DNA of 10,516 bases from a bacterium (lineage in GTDB: Bacteria; Pseudomonadota; Gammaproteobacteria; Burkholderiales; Thiobacteraceae): assembly GCA_027438535.1 (NCBI GenBank), contig DAIAMA010000028.1, positions 1 to 10,516 on the forward strand. The letters are read 5' to 3'. The notes below the pieces were generated by a model, which was not told where the DNA came from, made no database searches, and was given only the letters and a program-made list of their open reading frames with translations. The translations under genes were made by a program, and so were the position numbers. This document shows, in pieces, positions 1 through 6,594 of the stretch (the stretch's first letter is position 1; the number at the start of each line of letters is the position of its first letter).

Positions 1-19
1 CTTTTTTTTCGGCTTATGC

Positions 20-25
20 GAGGTG
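20..25 (+). promoter_or_regulatory. Ribosome binding site of the first gene
   Basis: GAGGTG sits four bases before the ATG at 30 and fixes that start. The 19 bases before it are too few to hold a whole promoter, so transcription probably enters from beyond the window. The run of eight T at 2-9 could be the tail of an upstream terminator, but its stem would be outside the window and cannot be judged. Confidence 0.6.
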
Positions 26-29
26 AATC

Positions 30-1409
30 ATGCAGCGTTACATCTTGGGCGCGTGCGGCGCCTTGCCGTTACTGCTGGCTAGCACGGCGATGGCGGCGAG
101 CGATGCGGATTTGGAAAAAATCCACGTCGAAATTCAGCAACTGAAACAAACTTACGAAGCGCGCATCGAAGCGCTGGAAGCGCGTCTGCAGCAGGCGGAA
201 GACACCGCGAAAGCGGCGCAATCCACGGCAACCCAAGCCGACGAAAAAGCCAAGCAAATTGCCGCCGCGCCGCAGCCCGCGGCAGCATCCGGCAGCAATG
301 CCTTCAACCCGGATCTGTCGCTGATTCTGTCGGGGATTTATTCCAATCTGTCGCAAGATCCCTCCAAATACCGCATTACTGGCTTCATTCCGGGCGGCGA
401 TATTGGCCCGGGCAAGCGCGGTTTCAGTCTCGCGGAATCGGAGTTGGGCGTGTATGCGAACGTCGACCCTTACTTCTATGGCGGCTTGAATTTTTCGATG
501 GCGCCGGATAACACCACTTCGGTGGAAGAAGCTTTTATCCAAACCTTGAGTCTGGCGAAAGGCGTTACGATCAAGGCCGGCCGTTTCTTTTCCGGCATCG
601 GCTATCTCAACGAGCAGCATGCCCATACTTGGGATTTCGTCGACAGCCCGCTCGCCTATCAAGCGTTTTTGGGCGGGCAGATGAATCAGGACGGGGTGCA
701 AGTGAAATGGTTGACGCCGACCGAAACCGCCATCGAATTGGGCGCGGAAGTTGGCCGCGGCAAGAATTTTCCGGGAACCGATCTGAATAAAAACGGCGCG
801 GGTGCTGCCGCCCTCTTCGGGCACATCGGCGGCGATGTGGGCGATAGCAGCAGTTGGCGCGCCGGCGTCTCCTACCTGCATGCTTCGCCCCGCGATCGCC
901 AATATACCGATACCAACCTTGCGGGCACCGGCGTCACCAATGCATTCACCGGGGCTAGCAAGCTTTGGATCGGCGACTTCGTGTGGAAGTGGGCGCCGCA
1001 CGGCAACCCGGTGTACACCAACTTCAAGCTGCAAGGCGAGTATTTCCGGCGCAAAGAAGACGGCGAGTTGACCTATGACACCGCCAGCCCGGTGACGAGC
1101 GCGTATGGGTCGAGCCAATCGGGCTGGTATCTGCAAGGCGTGTATCAATTCAGGCCGTACTGGCGCGTAGGCTTGCGCCGCGATCAGCTGGACAGCGGTA
1201 GCGTCGATTACGGCTTGAACAACGTTAATTTGGCGCGCCCGTCGTTTAGCCCATCGAAAAACAGCTTGATGTTCGATTACACCCCGAGCGAATTCAGCCG
1301 CATCCGGCTCCAATTCGCACAGGATAAATCGCGCCAGGGGGCGACCGACAATCAAGTGTTCTTACAATATCAAATGAGCTTGGGCGCGCACGGCGCCCAC
1401 ACATTCTAG
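30..1409 (+). CDS. Outer-membrane beta-barrel (porin-like) protein of a metal-uptake operon
   Basis: Predicted 459-residue outer-membrane channel or receptor. Residues 1-22 form a Sec signal peptide ending in AMA. Residues 26-80 are a charged, heptad-like helix (EIQQLKQTYEARIEALEARL) that should form a periplasmic coiled coil, followed by an Ala/Pro-rich linker. From about residue 91 (FNPDLSLILSG) onward, alternating hydrophobic and aromatic strands run to the last residue, a phenylalanine, as expected of a barrel inserted by the BAM machinery. No TonB box or plug domain is visible. A coiled coil ahead of a barrel resembles LbtU-type siderophore porins and phosphate-selective O/P porins, but I cannot assign a family firmly. 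The gene lies nine bases before a metal-binding-protein gene in the same operon, so I infer that it admits the metal, or a metal chelate, across the outer membrane. Confidence 0.75.
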   Translation: MQRYILGACGALPLLLASTAMAASDADLEKIHVEIQQLKQTYEARIEALEARLQQAEDTAKAAQSTATQADEKAKQIAAAPQPAAASGSNAFNPDLSLILSGIYSNLSQDPSKYRITGFIPGGDIGPGKRGFSLAESELGVYANVDPYFYGGLNFSMAPDNTTSVEEAFIQTLSLAKGVTIKAGRFFSGIGYLNEQHAHTWDFVDSPLAYQAFLGGQMNQDGVQVKWLTPTETAIELGAEVGRGKNFPGTDLNKNGAGAAALFGHIGGDVGDSSSWRAGVSYLHASPRDRQYTDTNLAGTGVTNAFTGASKLWIGDFVWKWAPHGNPVYTNFKLQGEYFRRKEDGELTYDTASPVTSAYGSSQSGWYLQGVYQFRPYWRVGLRRDQLDSGSVDYGLNNVNLARPSFSPSKNSLMFDYTPSEFSRIRLQFAQDKSRQGATDNQVFLQYQMSLGAHGAHTF

Positions 1410-1412
1410 GAG
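1408..1412 (+). promoter_or_regulatory. Ribosome binding site overlapping the preceding stop codon
   Basis: AGGAG shares two bases with the TAG stop (1407-1409) of the barrel gene and lies six bases before the ATG at 1419. This supports the chosen start over the later in-frame ATGs and indicates tight translational linkage between the two genes. Confidence 0.7.
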
Positions 1413-1418
1413 CCGAAA

Positions 1419-2324
1419 ATGAAAATGCTGATGAAAGTAATGAGCGTGCTGCTGTTGCTCGGCGCCACGCTGCCGGCACGCGCGGCGATCAATGTCTTGG
1501 CGTGCGAGCCGGAGTGGGGTGCGCTGACGCAAGTGCTGGGCGGAGAGAAAGTGTCGGTCTATACCGCGACCAATGCCTTGCAGGACCCGCATCAAATCCA
1601 GGCGCGGCCAAGCCTGATCGCGCGCGCCCGCAACGCCGATATGCTGGTATGCACGGGATCGGAGCTGGAAATCGGCTGGCTGCCGATTTTGCTGCGCCAA
1701 TACGGCAACGCCAATATCCAGCCCGGCAAGCCGGGCTATTTCGAGGCGGCGAATTATGTGCACAAGCTGGAAGTGCCGACGCGCCTAGATCGCGCCGACG
1801 GCGATGTGCATCCCGGCGGCAATCCGCATATTCAAACCGACCCGCGCAATATTGCGCTGGTGGCCGACGCGCTCGCGCGGCGCCTGGCCGAGATCGACCC
1901 GGCGAACGCGGCATTCTATGCGGCACGCCACCAAGCCTTTAGCGCGCGCTGGACGTCGGCGATCCAGCATTGGGAAACCTTGGCGGCGCCGCTCAGGGGC
2001 GTATCCGTCGTGGTGCAGCATAAAGGTTTTCCCTACCTGGAGGATTGGCTGGGCTTGCGCGAGGTCGCCACGCTCGAGCCCAAACCCGGCGTAGAGCCGA
2101 CCAGCACCCATCTGGCAAAGGTGCTGGCGCAGCTGCAACGGCAGCCGGCGAAAATGATTATTCGTGCCGCCTACAATGACGGCCGTGCCTCGGAATGGCT
2201 GGCCGAGCGGGCTAAAATTCCCGTTGTCGTGTTGCCGTTCACGGTCGGCGCCGATGCGCAGAGCAAGGATTTGTTCGGTCTATTCGACGAAACCGTGCAG
2301 CGGCTGCTCGGAGCGTTGAAATGA
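1419..2324 (+). CDS. Metal (probably zinc) ABC transporter substrate-binding protein, TroA/ZnuA family
   Basis: 301-residue periplasmic binding protein of the cluster A-I (SBP_bac_9) family, which captures Zn2+ or Mn2+ for an ABC importer. A signal peptide covers about residues 1-22 (cleavage near ARA-A). The usual metal-ligand landmarks are present: His58 in DPHQ, His137 in NPHIQTDP (classical members read NPHxWxDP), His201 in VVVQHKGFPYLEDWLG, and Asp279 in TVGAD as the likely fourth ligand. The long His/Asp-rich loop typical of gammaproteobacterial ZnuA is missing; only a short stretch around DGDVHPGG (127-134) remains. The long helix between the lobes (about 142-185) is preserved. The gene lies between the barrel and permease genes and overlaps the latter by four bases. 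Three histidines favour zinc over manganese, but metal choice is an inference. Confidence 0.9.
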   Translation: MKMLMKVMSVLLLLGATLPARAAINVLACEPEWGALTQVLGGEKVSVYTATNALQDPHQIQARPSLIARARNADMLVCTGSELEIGWLPILLRQYGNANIQPGKPGYFEAANYVHKLEVPTRLDRADGDVHPGGNPHIQTDPRNIALVADALARRLAEIDPANAAFYAARHQAFSARWTSAIQHWETLAAPLRGVSVVVQHKGFPYLEDWLGLREVATLEPKPGVEPTSTHLAKVLAQLQRQPAKMIIRAAYNDGRASEWLAERAKIPVVVLPFTVGADAQSKDLFGLFDETVQRLLGALK

Positions 2325-3091
2325 ATCTCGCCAGCTTGGAGTTGTCCATTCTTATTCCCGCCTTCCTGGCGGGTTTGCTGGTGCTGGCGAGCCATGTGCC
2401 CTTGGGGATGCAAGTGCTGGCGCGCGGCATCGTCTTCATCGATCTGGCGATCGCGCAAATCGCCGGCCTCGGCGTGATCGGCGCCGATCTGATGGGATTC
2501 GATTCGCAGGGCTTCGGCGTGCAGCTTTCCGCGGTGAGCGCGGCATTGGTGGGCGCGCTGTGGCTGACCTATTCCGAGAAGCGCTGGCCGGAAGTGCAGG
2601 AAGCGCTGATCGGCGTCTTGTTCGTGCTGGCGGCCACCGGCAGCATTATCTTGCTTGCGCACAATCCGCATGGCGGCGAGCACTTAAAAGATATGCTGGT
2701 CGGACAAATCCTATGGGTGACGTATCAGCAGTTGCCCTTGGCAGGATTGGTTAGCCTAGCGGTGACCCTGCTGTGGTTTACCCTGCGGCAGCGTTTGGGC
2801 GGGGCGGGGTTTTATATCCTGTTCGCGTTCGCGGTCACCGCCTCGGTGCAATTGGTGGGTATTTATCTGGTGTTCACCAGCCTCATCGTGCCGGCGATGG
2901 CGACGCGGCACTACACGGAAAAGCAACGTTTGCGCTTTGCCTACTTGAACGGCATCGCCGCCTATGCCTTGGGCTTGCTGGCTTCCGCGCTGTGGGATCT
3001 GCCGGCAGGCGCGGTGATTGTGTGGGCCATGGTGGCGGTAGGACTGGCCGTATACGGTTTCGGGCCGCGCGGTAAACCGCGCGCGGTTTAA
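2321..3091 (+). CDS. Metal ABC transporter permease, ABC-3 (ZnuB/TroC-like) family
   Basis: 256-residue inner-membrane permease that forms the channel of a zinc-type ABC importer. About eight hydrophobic segments can be traced, roughly at residues 8-26, 34-58, 66-83, 94-113, 138-156, 163-190, 208-225 and 229-247. Family features include the early ARGIVFIDLAIAQIAGLGV block (equivalent to the RxxFxGDAxSHxxLPG region of ZnuB, though divergent) and VGIYLVFTSLIVPAMAT near 179-195, where members read VGxLLVxALLxxPAATA. A loop at 114-121 carries three histidines (AHNPHGGEH), possibly a metal-handling site. The start codon overlaps the stop of the binding-protein gene (ATGA), so the two are translationally coupled. 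No ATPase gene follows; it must be upstream of the window or elsewhere. Length is close to usual for the family. Confidence 0.88.
   Translation: MNLASLELSILIPAFLAGLLVLASHVPLGMQVLARGIVFIDLAIAQIAGLGVIGADLMGFDSQGFGVQLSAVSAALVGALWLTYSEKRWPEVQEALIGVLFVLAATGSIILLAHNPHGGEHLKDMLVGQILWVTYQQLPLAGLVSLAVTLLWFTLRQRLGGAGFYILFAFAVTASVQLVGIYLVFTSLIVPAMATRHYTEKQRLRFAYLNGIAAYALGLLASALWDLPAGAVIVWAMVAVGLAVYGFGPRGKPRAV
3066..3083 (+). terminator. GC hairpin at the end of the permease gene, weak terminator candidate
   Basis: CGCGCGG and CCGCGCG face each other across TAAA inside the last codons of the permease gene. The nearest T run (3107-3112) starts 23 bases after the stem, too far for a standard intrinsic terminator. 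The stem may simply reflect GC-rich coding (Arg/Gly/Lys/Pro codons). Confidence 0.25.
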
Positions 3092-3167
3092 TCGTTCCTG
3101 CCTCTCTTTTTTAAATACGTAGCGAGGGGATAATCGCCGCGGTGCGGTCATATGCAAGCATTGTTGT

Positions 3168-3184
3168 AATTTTGCAACAAAATT
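3168..3184. promoter_or_regulatory. Inverted repeat (possible operator) upstream of the FadL-like gene
   Basis: AATTTTG-CAA-CAAAATT has perfect 7-base arms around a 3-base centre. An overlapping pair, TTGTTG and CAACAA, spans 3161-3180. It lies 31 bases upstream of the proposed -35 box, in an AT-rich patch, where an activator or repressor could bind. No known regulator motif is recognised with confidence. Confidence 0.4.
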
Positions 3185-3193
3185 GTCGAAGAA

Positions 3194-3209
3194 TAGTCTG
3201 TTTGGACTA
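3194..3209. promoter_or_regulatory. Short inverted repeat in the same control region
   Basis: TAGTC and GACTA flank the six-base centre TGTTTG. The repeat sits between the 3168 palindrome and the proposed -35 box. Arms of five bases are short enough to arise by chance; it is listed because it is the second dyad within 45 bases. Confidence 0.25.
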
Positions 3210-3215
3210 AGGTAT

Positions 3216-3245
3216 TTGCCTGGCTATCGTCGGCTCATGTATTAT
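3216..3245 (+). promoter_or_regulatory. Candidate sigma-70 promoter for the FadL-like gene
   Basis: TTGCCT (3216-3221; four of six match TTGACA) is 18 bases from TATTAT (3240-3245; five of six match TATAAT). Transcription would begin near 3252 and give a leader of about 80 bases ending in the strong ribosome binding site at 3321. The rest of the 242-base gap (3092-3333) holds no open reading frame I can support. Confidence 0.4.
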
Positions 3246-3320
3246 CTCTACCACAAAGATATTGCAACTAAACTAGAAATAGCTTTACCCCCACCCCAAG
3301 TTAAAACGTTAAAGATAAAA

Positions 3321-3326
3321 GAGGAG
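3321..3326 (+). promoter_or_regulatory. Strong ribosome binding site
   Basis: GAGGAG lies seven bases before the ATG at 3334 in an unstructured A-rich context. This suggests efficient translation, in line with an abundant outer-membrane protein. Confidence 0.65.
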
Positions 3327-3333
3327 TTCACCG

Positions 3334-4596
3334 ATGCGAATCAATAAACTTACTAGCGCCCTGGCGGTTGTCGGCTTGGCTACTATTTCCAGTTCAGTAT
3401 GGGCTACCGATGGATATTTCTCCGATGGTTATGGCATAAAGGCCAAAGGTATGGCGGGCACTTCGATTGCGCAGCCGCAAGATACTTTGGCTGCTGCTAA
3501 CAACCCGGCAGGCATGGTATTGCAAGGAGATCGTCTGGATGTGGGTTTGGATTGGTTCAGGCCGATTCGTACAGGCGAACTTCGTGGAAATGGTAACCCA
3601 GCTAATAATGGCACCTACGATGCGAGCGACAAGAAAAATTTCCTAATCCCCGAGTTTGGCTACAACAAAATGCTGAGCCAAGATATGTCTGTTGGCGTTT
3701 CGGTTTATGGTAATGGCGGGATGAACACCAGCTATACGAAGCCGTTTCCATTATTTGGTACGACTAATCCAGGTATTGATCTTAGCCAACTGTTCATTGC
3801 ACCCACGTTTGCCATGAAGCTTAATCAAAGTAATTCTGTTGGTATATCCGTGAATTTCGCTTATCAGCGTTTCAAGGCAACCGGACTTCAGAATTTTGAT
3901 AATTCAACTTATAGCTCGAGTCCAGGTAACGTAACCGATAGGGGTTATGACTCTTCTACCGGTTGGGGCGTGAAGGTGGGCTGGATAGGCCAGGTTACAC
4001 CGGATCTTTCTTTTGGTCTGACTTATCAGTCCAAGACCAGTATGGGTAAATTCGATAAGTACAAAGGGTTGTTTGCAGAGCAGGGTGGATTTGATATTCC
4101 GGAAAACTATGGCGCTGGCTTTTCCTGGAAAGTCGCGCCGGCATGGACAGTTTCCGGTGACGTCAAGCAAATTCAATATAGCAAGGTTGCGTCTGTTGGC
4201 GATTCGGTTAATTGCTTGTTCGCAGGTGCGTGCAAATTGGGCACGAACAATGGCGCAGGATTCGGTTGGAACGACATGACCGTGTATAAGCTTGGTGTGA
4301 GCTATCAGCAAAGCCAGAACCTGACGCTGCGCGCCGGCTATAGCTATGGCAAACAGCCCATTCCTGAGTCCCAAACCTTGTTTAACATGTTGGCTCCCGC
4401 GGTTAACAATGATCATATGACGTTGGGTGCGACTTGGACGCTGGCTAATAAGTCCGAGGTAACGGTTGCCTATATGCATGCATTCGATAATACGGTCAGC
4501 GGTAGCAATTCGATACCCTCAGGTTTCGGCGGCGGCAATACTAACTTAAAAATGTACCAAGACTCTCTGGGCGTTGCTTACGGCATGAAGTTCTAA
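3334..4596 (+). CDS. OmpP1/FadL-family outer-membrane hydrophobic-compound transporter
   Basis: 420-residue outer-membrane barrel of the FadL/TodX family, whose members let long-chain fatty acids or aromatic hydrocarbons diffuse across the outer membrane by a lateral opening. Residues 1-24 are a signal peptide ending in SVWA. The mature protein opens with the family's N-terminal hatch: repeated GYG/AKGMAGTSIAQ motifs and the hallmark NNPAG at 56-60. Barrel strands with alternating aromatics follow and end in SLGVAYGMKF with C-terminal phenylalanine. Cys294 and Cys300 could form a disulfide in a surface loop. Base composition differs from its neighbours: 25 G+C of 60 at 3841-3900 against 44 of 60 at 1861-1920, with frequent GGT, GTT and CGT codons. 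High expression or transfer could both explain this. The gene stands alone between its own promoter region and a terminator. The substrate cannot be read from sequence. Confidence 0.88.
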   Translation: MRINKLTSALAVVGLATISSSVWATDGYFSDGYGIKAKGMAGTSIAQPQDTLAAANNPAGMVLQGDRLDVGLDWFRPIRTGELRGNGNPANNGTYDASDKKNFLIPEFGYNKMLSQDMSVGVSVYGNGGMNTSYTKPFPLFGTTNPGIDLSQLFIAPTFAMKLNQSNSVGISVNFAYQRFKATGLQNFDNSTYSSSPGNVTDRGYDSSTGWGVKVGWIGQVTPDLSFGLTYQSKTSMGKFDKYKGLFAEQGGFDIPENYGAGFSWKVAPAWTVSGDVKQIQYSKVASVGDSVNCLFAGACKLGTNNGAGFGWNDMTVYKLGVSYQQSQNLTLRAGYSYGKQPIPESQTLFNMLAPAVNNDHMTLGATWTLANKSEVTVAYMHAFDNTVSGSNSIPSGFGGGNTNLKMYQDSLGVAYGMKF

Positions 4597-4629
4597 GCGA
4601 GAGGCATTGCTTTAGTTAACGCAGTATCC

Positions 4630-4668
4630 AAGGGCTGGGACCATACGGTTTCAGCCCTTTTTCTTTTT
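4630..4668 (+). terminator. Intrinsic terminator of the FadL-like gene
   Basis: AAGGGCTG (4630-4637) pairs with CAGCCCTT (4652-4659). The stem can extend through two G-T wobbles and an ACC/GGT segment to a four-base ATAC loop. The T-rich tail CCCTTTTTCTTTTT follows at once. This is the best-formed terminator in the window. Confidence 0.85.
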
Positions 4669-4689
4669 CCAAAAAAATGCGGGATGAAT

Positions 4690-4694
4690 GGAGG
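4690..4694 (+). promoter_or_regulatory. Ribosome binding site that decides the start at 4700
   Basis: GGAGG is placed five bases before the ATG at 4700. The alternative in-frame ATG at 4688 overlaps this site, has no site of its own, and would put four extra residues before a normal signal peptide. Confidence 0.65.
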
Positions 4695-4699
4695 CGTTT

Positions 4700-5620
4700 A
4701 TGAAACTGCTTAAAACATTGTTTGTGATTTGCGCCATGAGTTTACTGGCCGGGGCCGCGTTCGCGGACGGTGCGTTGTTGAAGCCCTTTGTGCTGGCCTC
4801 GAAAGGACCGGGCACGGTGGCGGAAAAAGCCGAAGCGGCCAAGGCGGCATTGACGGCGCATGGCTTTACGATCGCCGGTAGCTATTCTCCCTACCCCGAT
4901 ACGACGATTATCGTGGTGACCAACGATGCATTGAAGGCCAATGCCGCCAAGTCCGAGCACGGCGGGTTTGGCGCGATGCAGCGGGTGTCGATCACCAAGG
5001 TGGGCAATGAGGTGCAAGTGGCCTACACCAATCCGGTATATATGGCCAATGCCTACCGCATGGCGGGCGATCTCAAGGACGTGGCCGCGAGCTTGGAAAA
5101 GGCGCTGGGGCGCATCGAAGAGTTCGGCGCAAAAGGCCTGACTGCCGCCCAGTTGCGCAAATATCACTATATGTTCGGCATGGAGTATTTCAATGAGCCG
5201 AGCTTGCTGGCGGAGCATAAGACCTACGAAGACGCGGTGAAGGCGGTGGAAGCCAATCTGGCGGCGGGCACGGCGGGCGTGACCAAGGTATATCGCATCG
5301 ATATCCCCGGTAAGCAGGAAACGGTGTTCGGCGTGGCGATGAAGGCGAAAACCGATGCCGATAAAAACATGGACGATAAGTACATCATGAGCGAGATCGA
5401 CTTCAAAAGCCTAAGGTCATCCGCGCATTTGCCGTATGAAATTCTGGTGTCGGGCAATAAGACTTACGCGCTCTACGCGCGCTTCCGGATCGCAATCGAC
5501 TTCCCGGAGTTGTCCATGATGGGCTCGCATAGTTTCATGAACATCATGAGTTCGCCGGAGGCCATCCGCAAGGCGCTGGTGCGGGCGGCGGGCGGTCAGG
5601 TAGAGGAAAATAAATTCTAG
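4700..5620 (+). CDS. Exported protein of unknown function, possibly two DUF302-like repeats
   Basis: 306 residues from the preferred start. Residues 1-22 form a signal peptide (AAFA-D), so the product is probably periplasmic; no lipobox and no later membrane span are visible. I do not recognise a characterised family. The first half has an alpha/beta pattern (KAALTAHGFTIAG, TTIIVVTND, QVAYTNPVYMANAY, then a helix) that recalls DUF302. The second half seems to repeat it: helix around TYEDAVKAVEANL, strands KVYRIDI and TVFGVAM, HLPYEILVSG, YALYARFRIAI, then SSPEAIRKALVRAAGG. An internal duplication is therefore plausible but unproven. A Met/His-rich segment (MMGSHSFMNIM) lies in the second half at the place equivalent to PVYMANAYRM in the first; metal or haem binding would be speculation. 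The gene lies between two terminators and is probably monocistronic. Confidence 0.75.
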   Translation: MKLLKTLFVICAMSLLAGAAFADGALLKPFVLASKGPGTVAEKAEAAKAALTAHGFTIAGSYSPYPDTTIIVVTNDALKANAAKSEHGGFGAMQRVSITKVGNEVQVAYTNPVYMANAYRMAGDLKDVAASLEKALGRIEEFGAKGLTAAQLRKYHYMFGMEYFNEPSLLAEHKTYEDAVKAVEANLAAGTAGVTKVYRIDIPGKQETVFGVAMKAKTDADKNMDDKYIMSEIDFKSLRSSAHLPYEILVSGNKTYALYARFRIAIDFPELSMMGSHSFMNIMSSPEAIRKALVRAAGGQVEENKF

Positions 5621-5649
5621 TAAGCGCGTCTTCCCTTGCAGGAAAACGG

Positions 5650-5686
5650 CAGCCTATCCCTTATACGGATAGGCTGTTGTGCTTTT
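5650..5686 (+). terminator. Intrinsic terminator after the exported-protein gene
   Basis: CAGCCTATCC (5650-5659) and GGATAGGCTG (5667-5676) form a perfect ten-base stem with a seven-base loop, followed by the T-rich TTGTGCTTTT. A smaller GGGG/CCCC hairpin (5687-5700) with TTCATTTTT behind it may be a back-up. Confidence 0.75.
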
Positions 5687-5700
5687 GGGGAAAGTGCCCC

Positions 5701-5728
5701 TTCATTTTTCATGCACCTGGCCGATAAT
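5701..5728 (+). promoter_or_regulatory. Weak candidate promoter for the Hpt gene
   Basis: GATAAT (5723-5728) is a good -10 box, but the -35 box TTCATT (5701-5706, 16-base spacing) matches only three of six positions. A promoter is expected here, since a terminator ends at 5686 and the next gene starts at 5760. Confidence 0.25.
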
Positions 5729-5759
5729 AACCGCGATACCCCTTGAGGACGTATTAGCG

Positions 5760-6554
5760 ATGACCGATTCCCCCGCCATATCGATTCCCGATATGCGGGC
5801 ACTCCTGCGCCGGATGCGCGAGCATTATCTTGCCGAACTGGACGAAAAACTCAGCGGAATTGAATCAGACTTGCTAGCGCTGGAACGCACCGAACACTTT
5901 GCCGAGGTGTTCGAGCGGGTGTATCGCAAGATGCATTTCATCAAAGGCAGTGCCGGCACTTATGGTTTGCCGATCATCTCGAAGATTTGCCACCAGCTTG
6001 AAGCGCATTTCAATTTGCTCTCGAATAACGCGGCGAATCCGGATCGCGGCGCGTTGAATCGTTGTGCCGCGCATATTGGTTTGATGCGCAAAGCCCGCGA
6101 TGAAGCGCAGGCGGGGGCCGAACACTTCAACGATATCGAGGACGAACTGAGCGCGCTGCGCGCCTTGCTGCTAGGCGATCGCTATAGCGCCTTGATCGTG
6201 GAAACTTCCAAGGTCAATATCAAGCTCTGTACCGAAATCATGAAGCGCTACCCGGTGCATGTGACGATCATGGATAACGGCTACCAGGCGCTGGAACTCC
6301 TGTTACAGCAAAAATATCACCTGCTGGTTACCGGGCTCGAAGTGAAAGTATTGAATGGTTTGGCGCTGGTGGCGGCGGTGCGCATGAGCGCGCGCGGCAA
6401 TCAGGACATGCAGGCGATCCTGCTCTCCTCGTCCAAACTGCCGCCGTTTAAGCGCAATGTCGATCCCAGTTTCATCGTGCCGCGCGATAGCCGTTTCGCG
6501 GAAAATCTGGCGCGCGCGATCGAGACTTGCATCGCCGCCCTGCGCGCCGATTGA
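5760..6554 (+). CDS. Hpt phosphotransfer protein with degenerate receiver domain
   Basis: 264 residues starting at 5760, with GAGGA at 5745-5749. The upstream in-frame ATG at 5679 lies inside the terminator hairpin and is rejected. Residues about 12-135 form a histidine-phosphotransfer domain with the motif HFIKGSAGTYG; His59 is the predicted phosphate carrier and Lys62 and Gly63 the usual partners. Residues about 142-264 have the layout of a response-regulator receiver, but the key positions are altered. The acidic pair after strand 1 reads ET (LIVETSKVN), the phospho-acceptor Asp is Gly192 (HLLVTGLEVKVLNG), and the conserved Lys near the end is not found at FIVPRD. Phosphate transfer through His59 is therefore plausible but the receiver should be inactive, perhaps acting as a docking or dimer module. 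No kinase or response regulator lies nearby; the partner must be elsewhere. Confidence 0.8.
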   Translation: MTDSPAISIPDMRALLRRMREHYLAELDEKLSGIESDLLALERTEHFAEVFERVYRKMHFIKGSAGTYGLPIISKICHQLEAHFNLLSNNAANPDRGALNRCAAHIGLMRKARDEAQAGAEHFNDIEDELSALRALLLGDRYSALIVETSKVNIKLCTEIMKRYPVHVTIMDNGYQALELLLQQKYHLLVTGLEVKVLNGLALVAAVRMSARGNQDMQAILLSSSKLPPFKRNVDPSFIVPRDSRFAENLARAIETCIAALRAD

Positions 6555-6594
6555 GGTTTCCGCGGCTGTCGAAGACGTGCTTTTCATGGAATGT

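Noticed and set aside
69..1355. 428-codon open frame on the minus strand opposite the outer-membrane barrel gene
   Set aside because: Its product is rich in Arg, Ala, Gln and His with no domain-like pattern, while the plus strand encodes a protein with signal peptide, barrel and operon context. It is a shadow of GC-rich coding.
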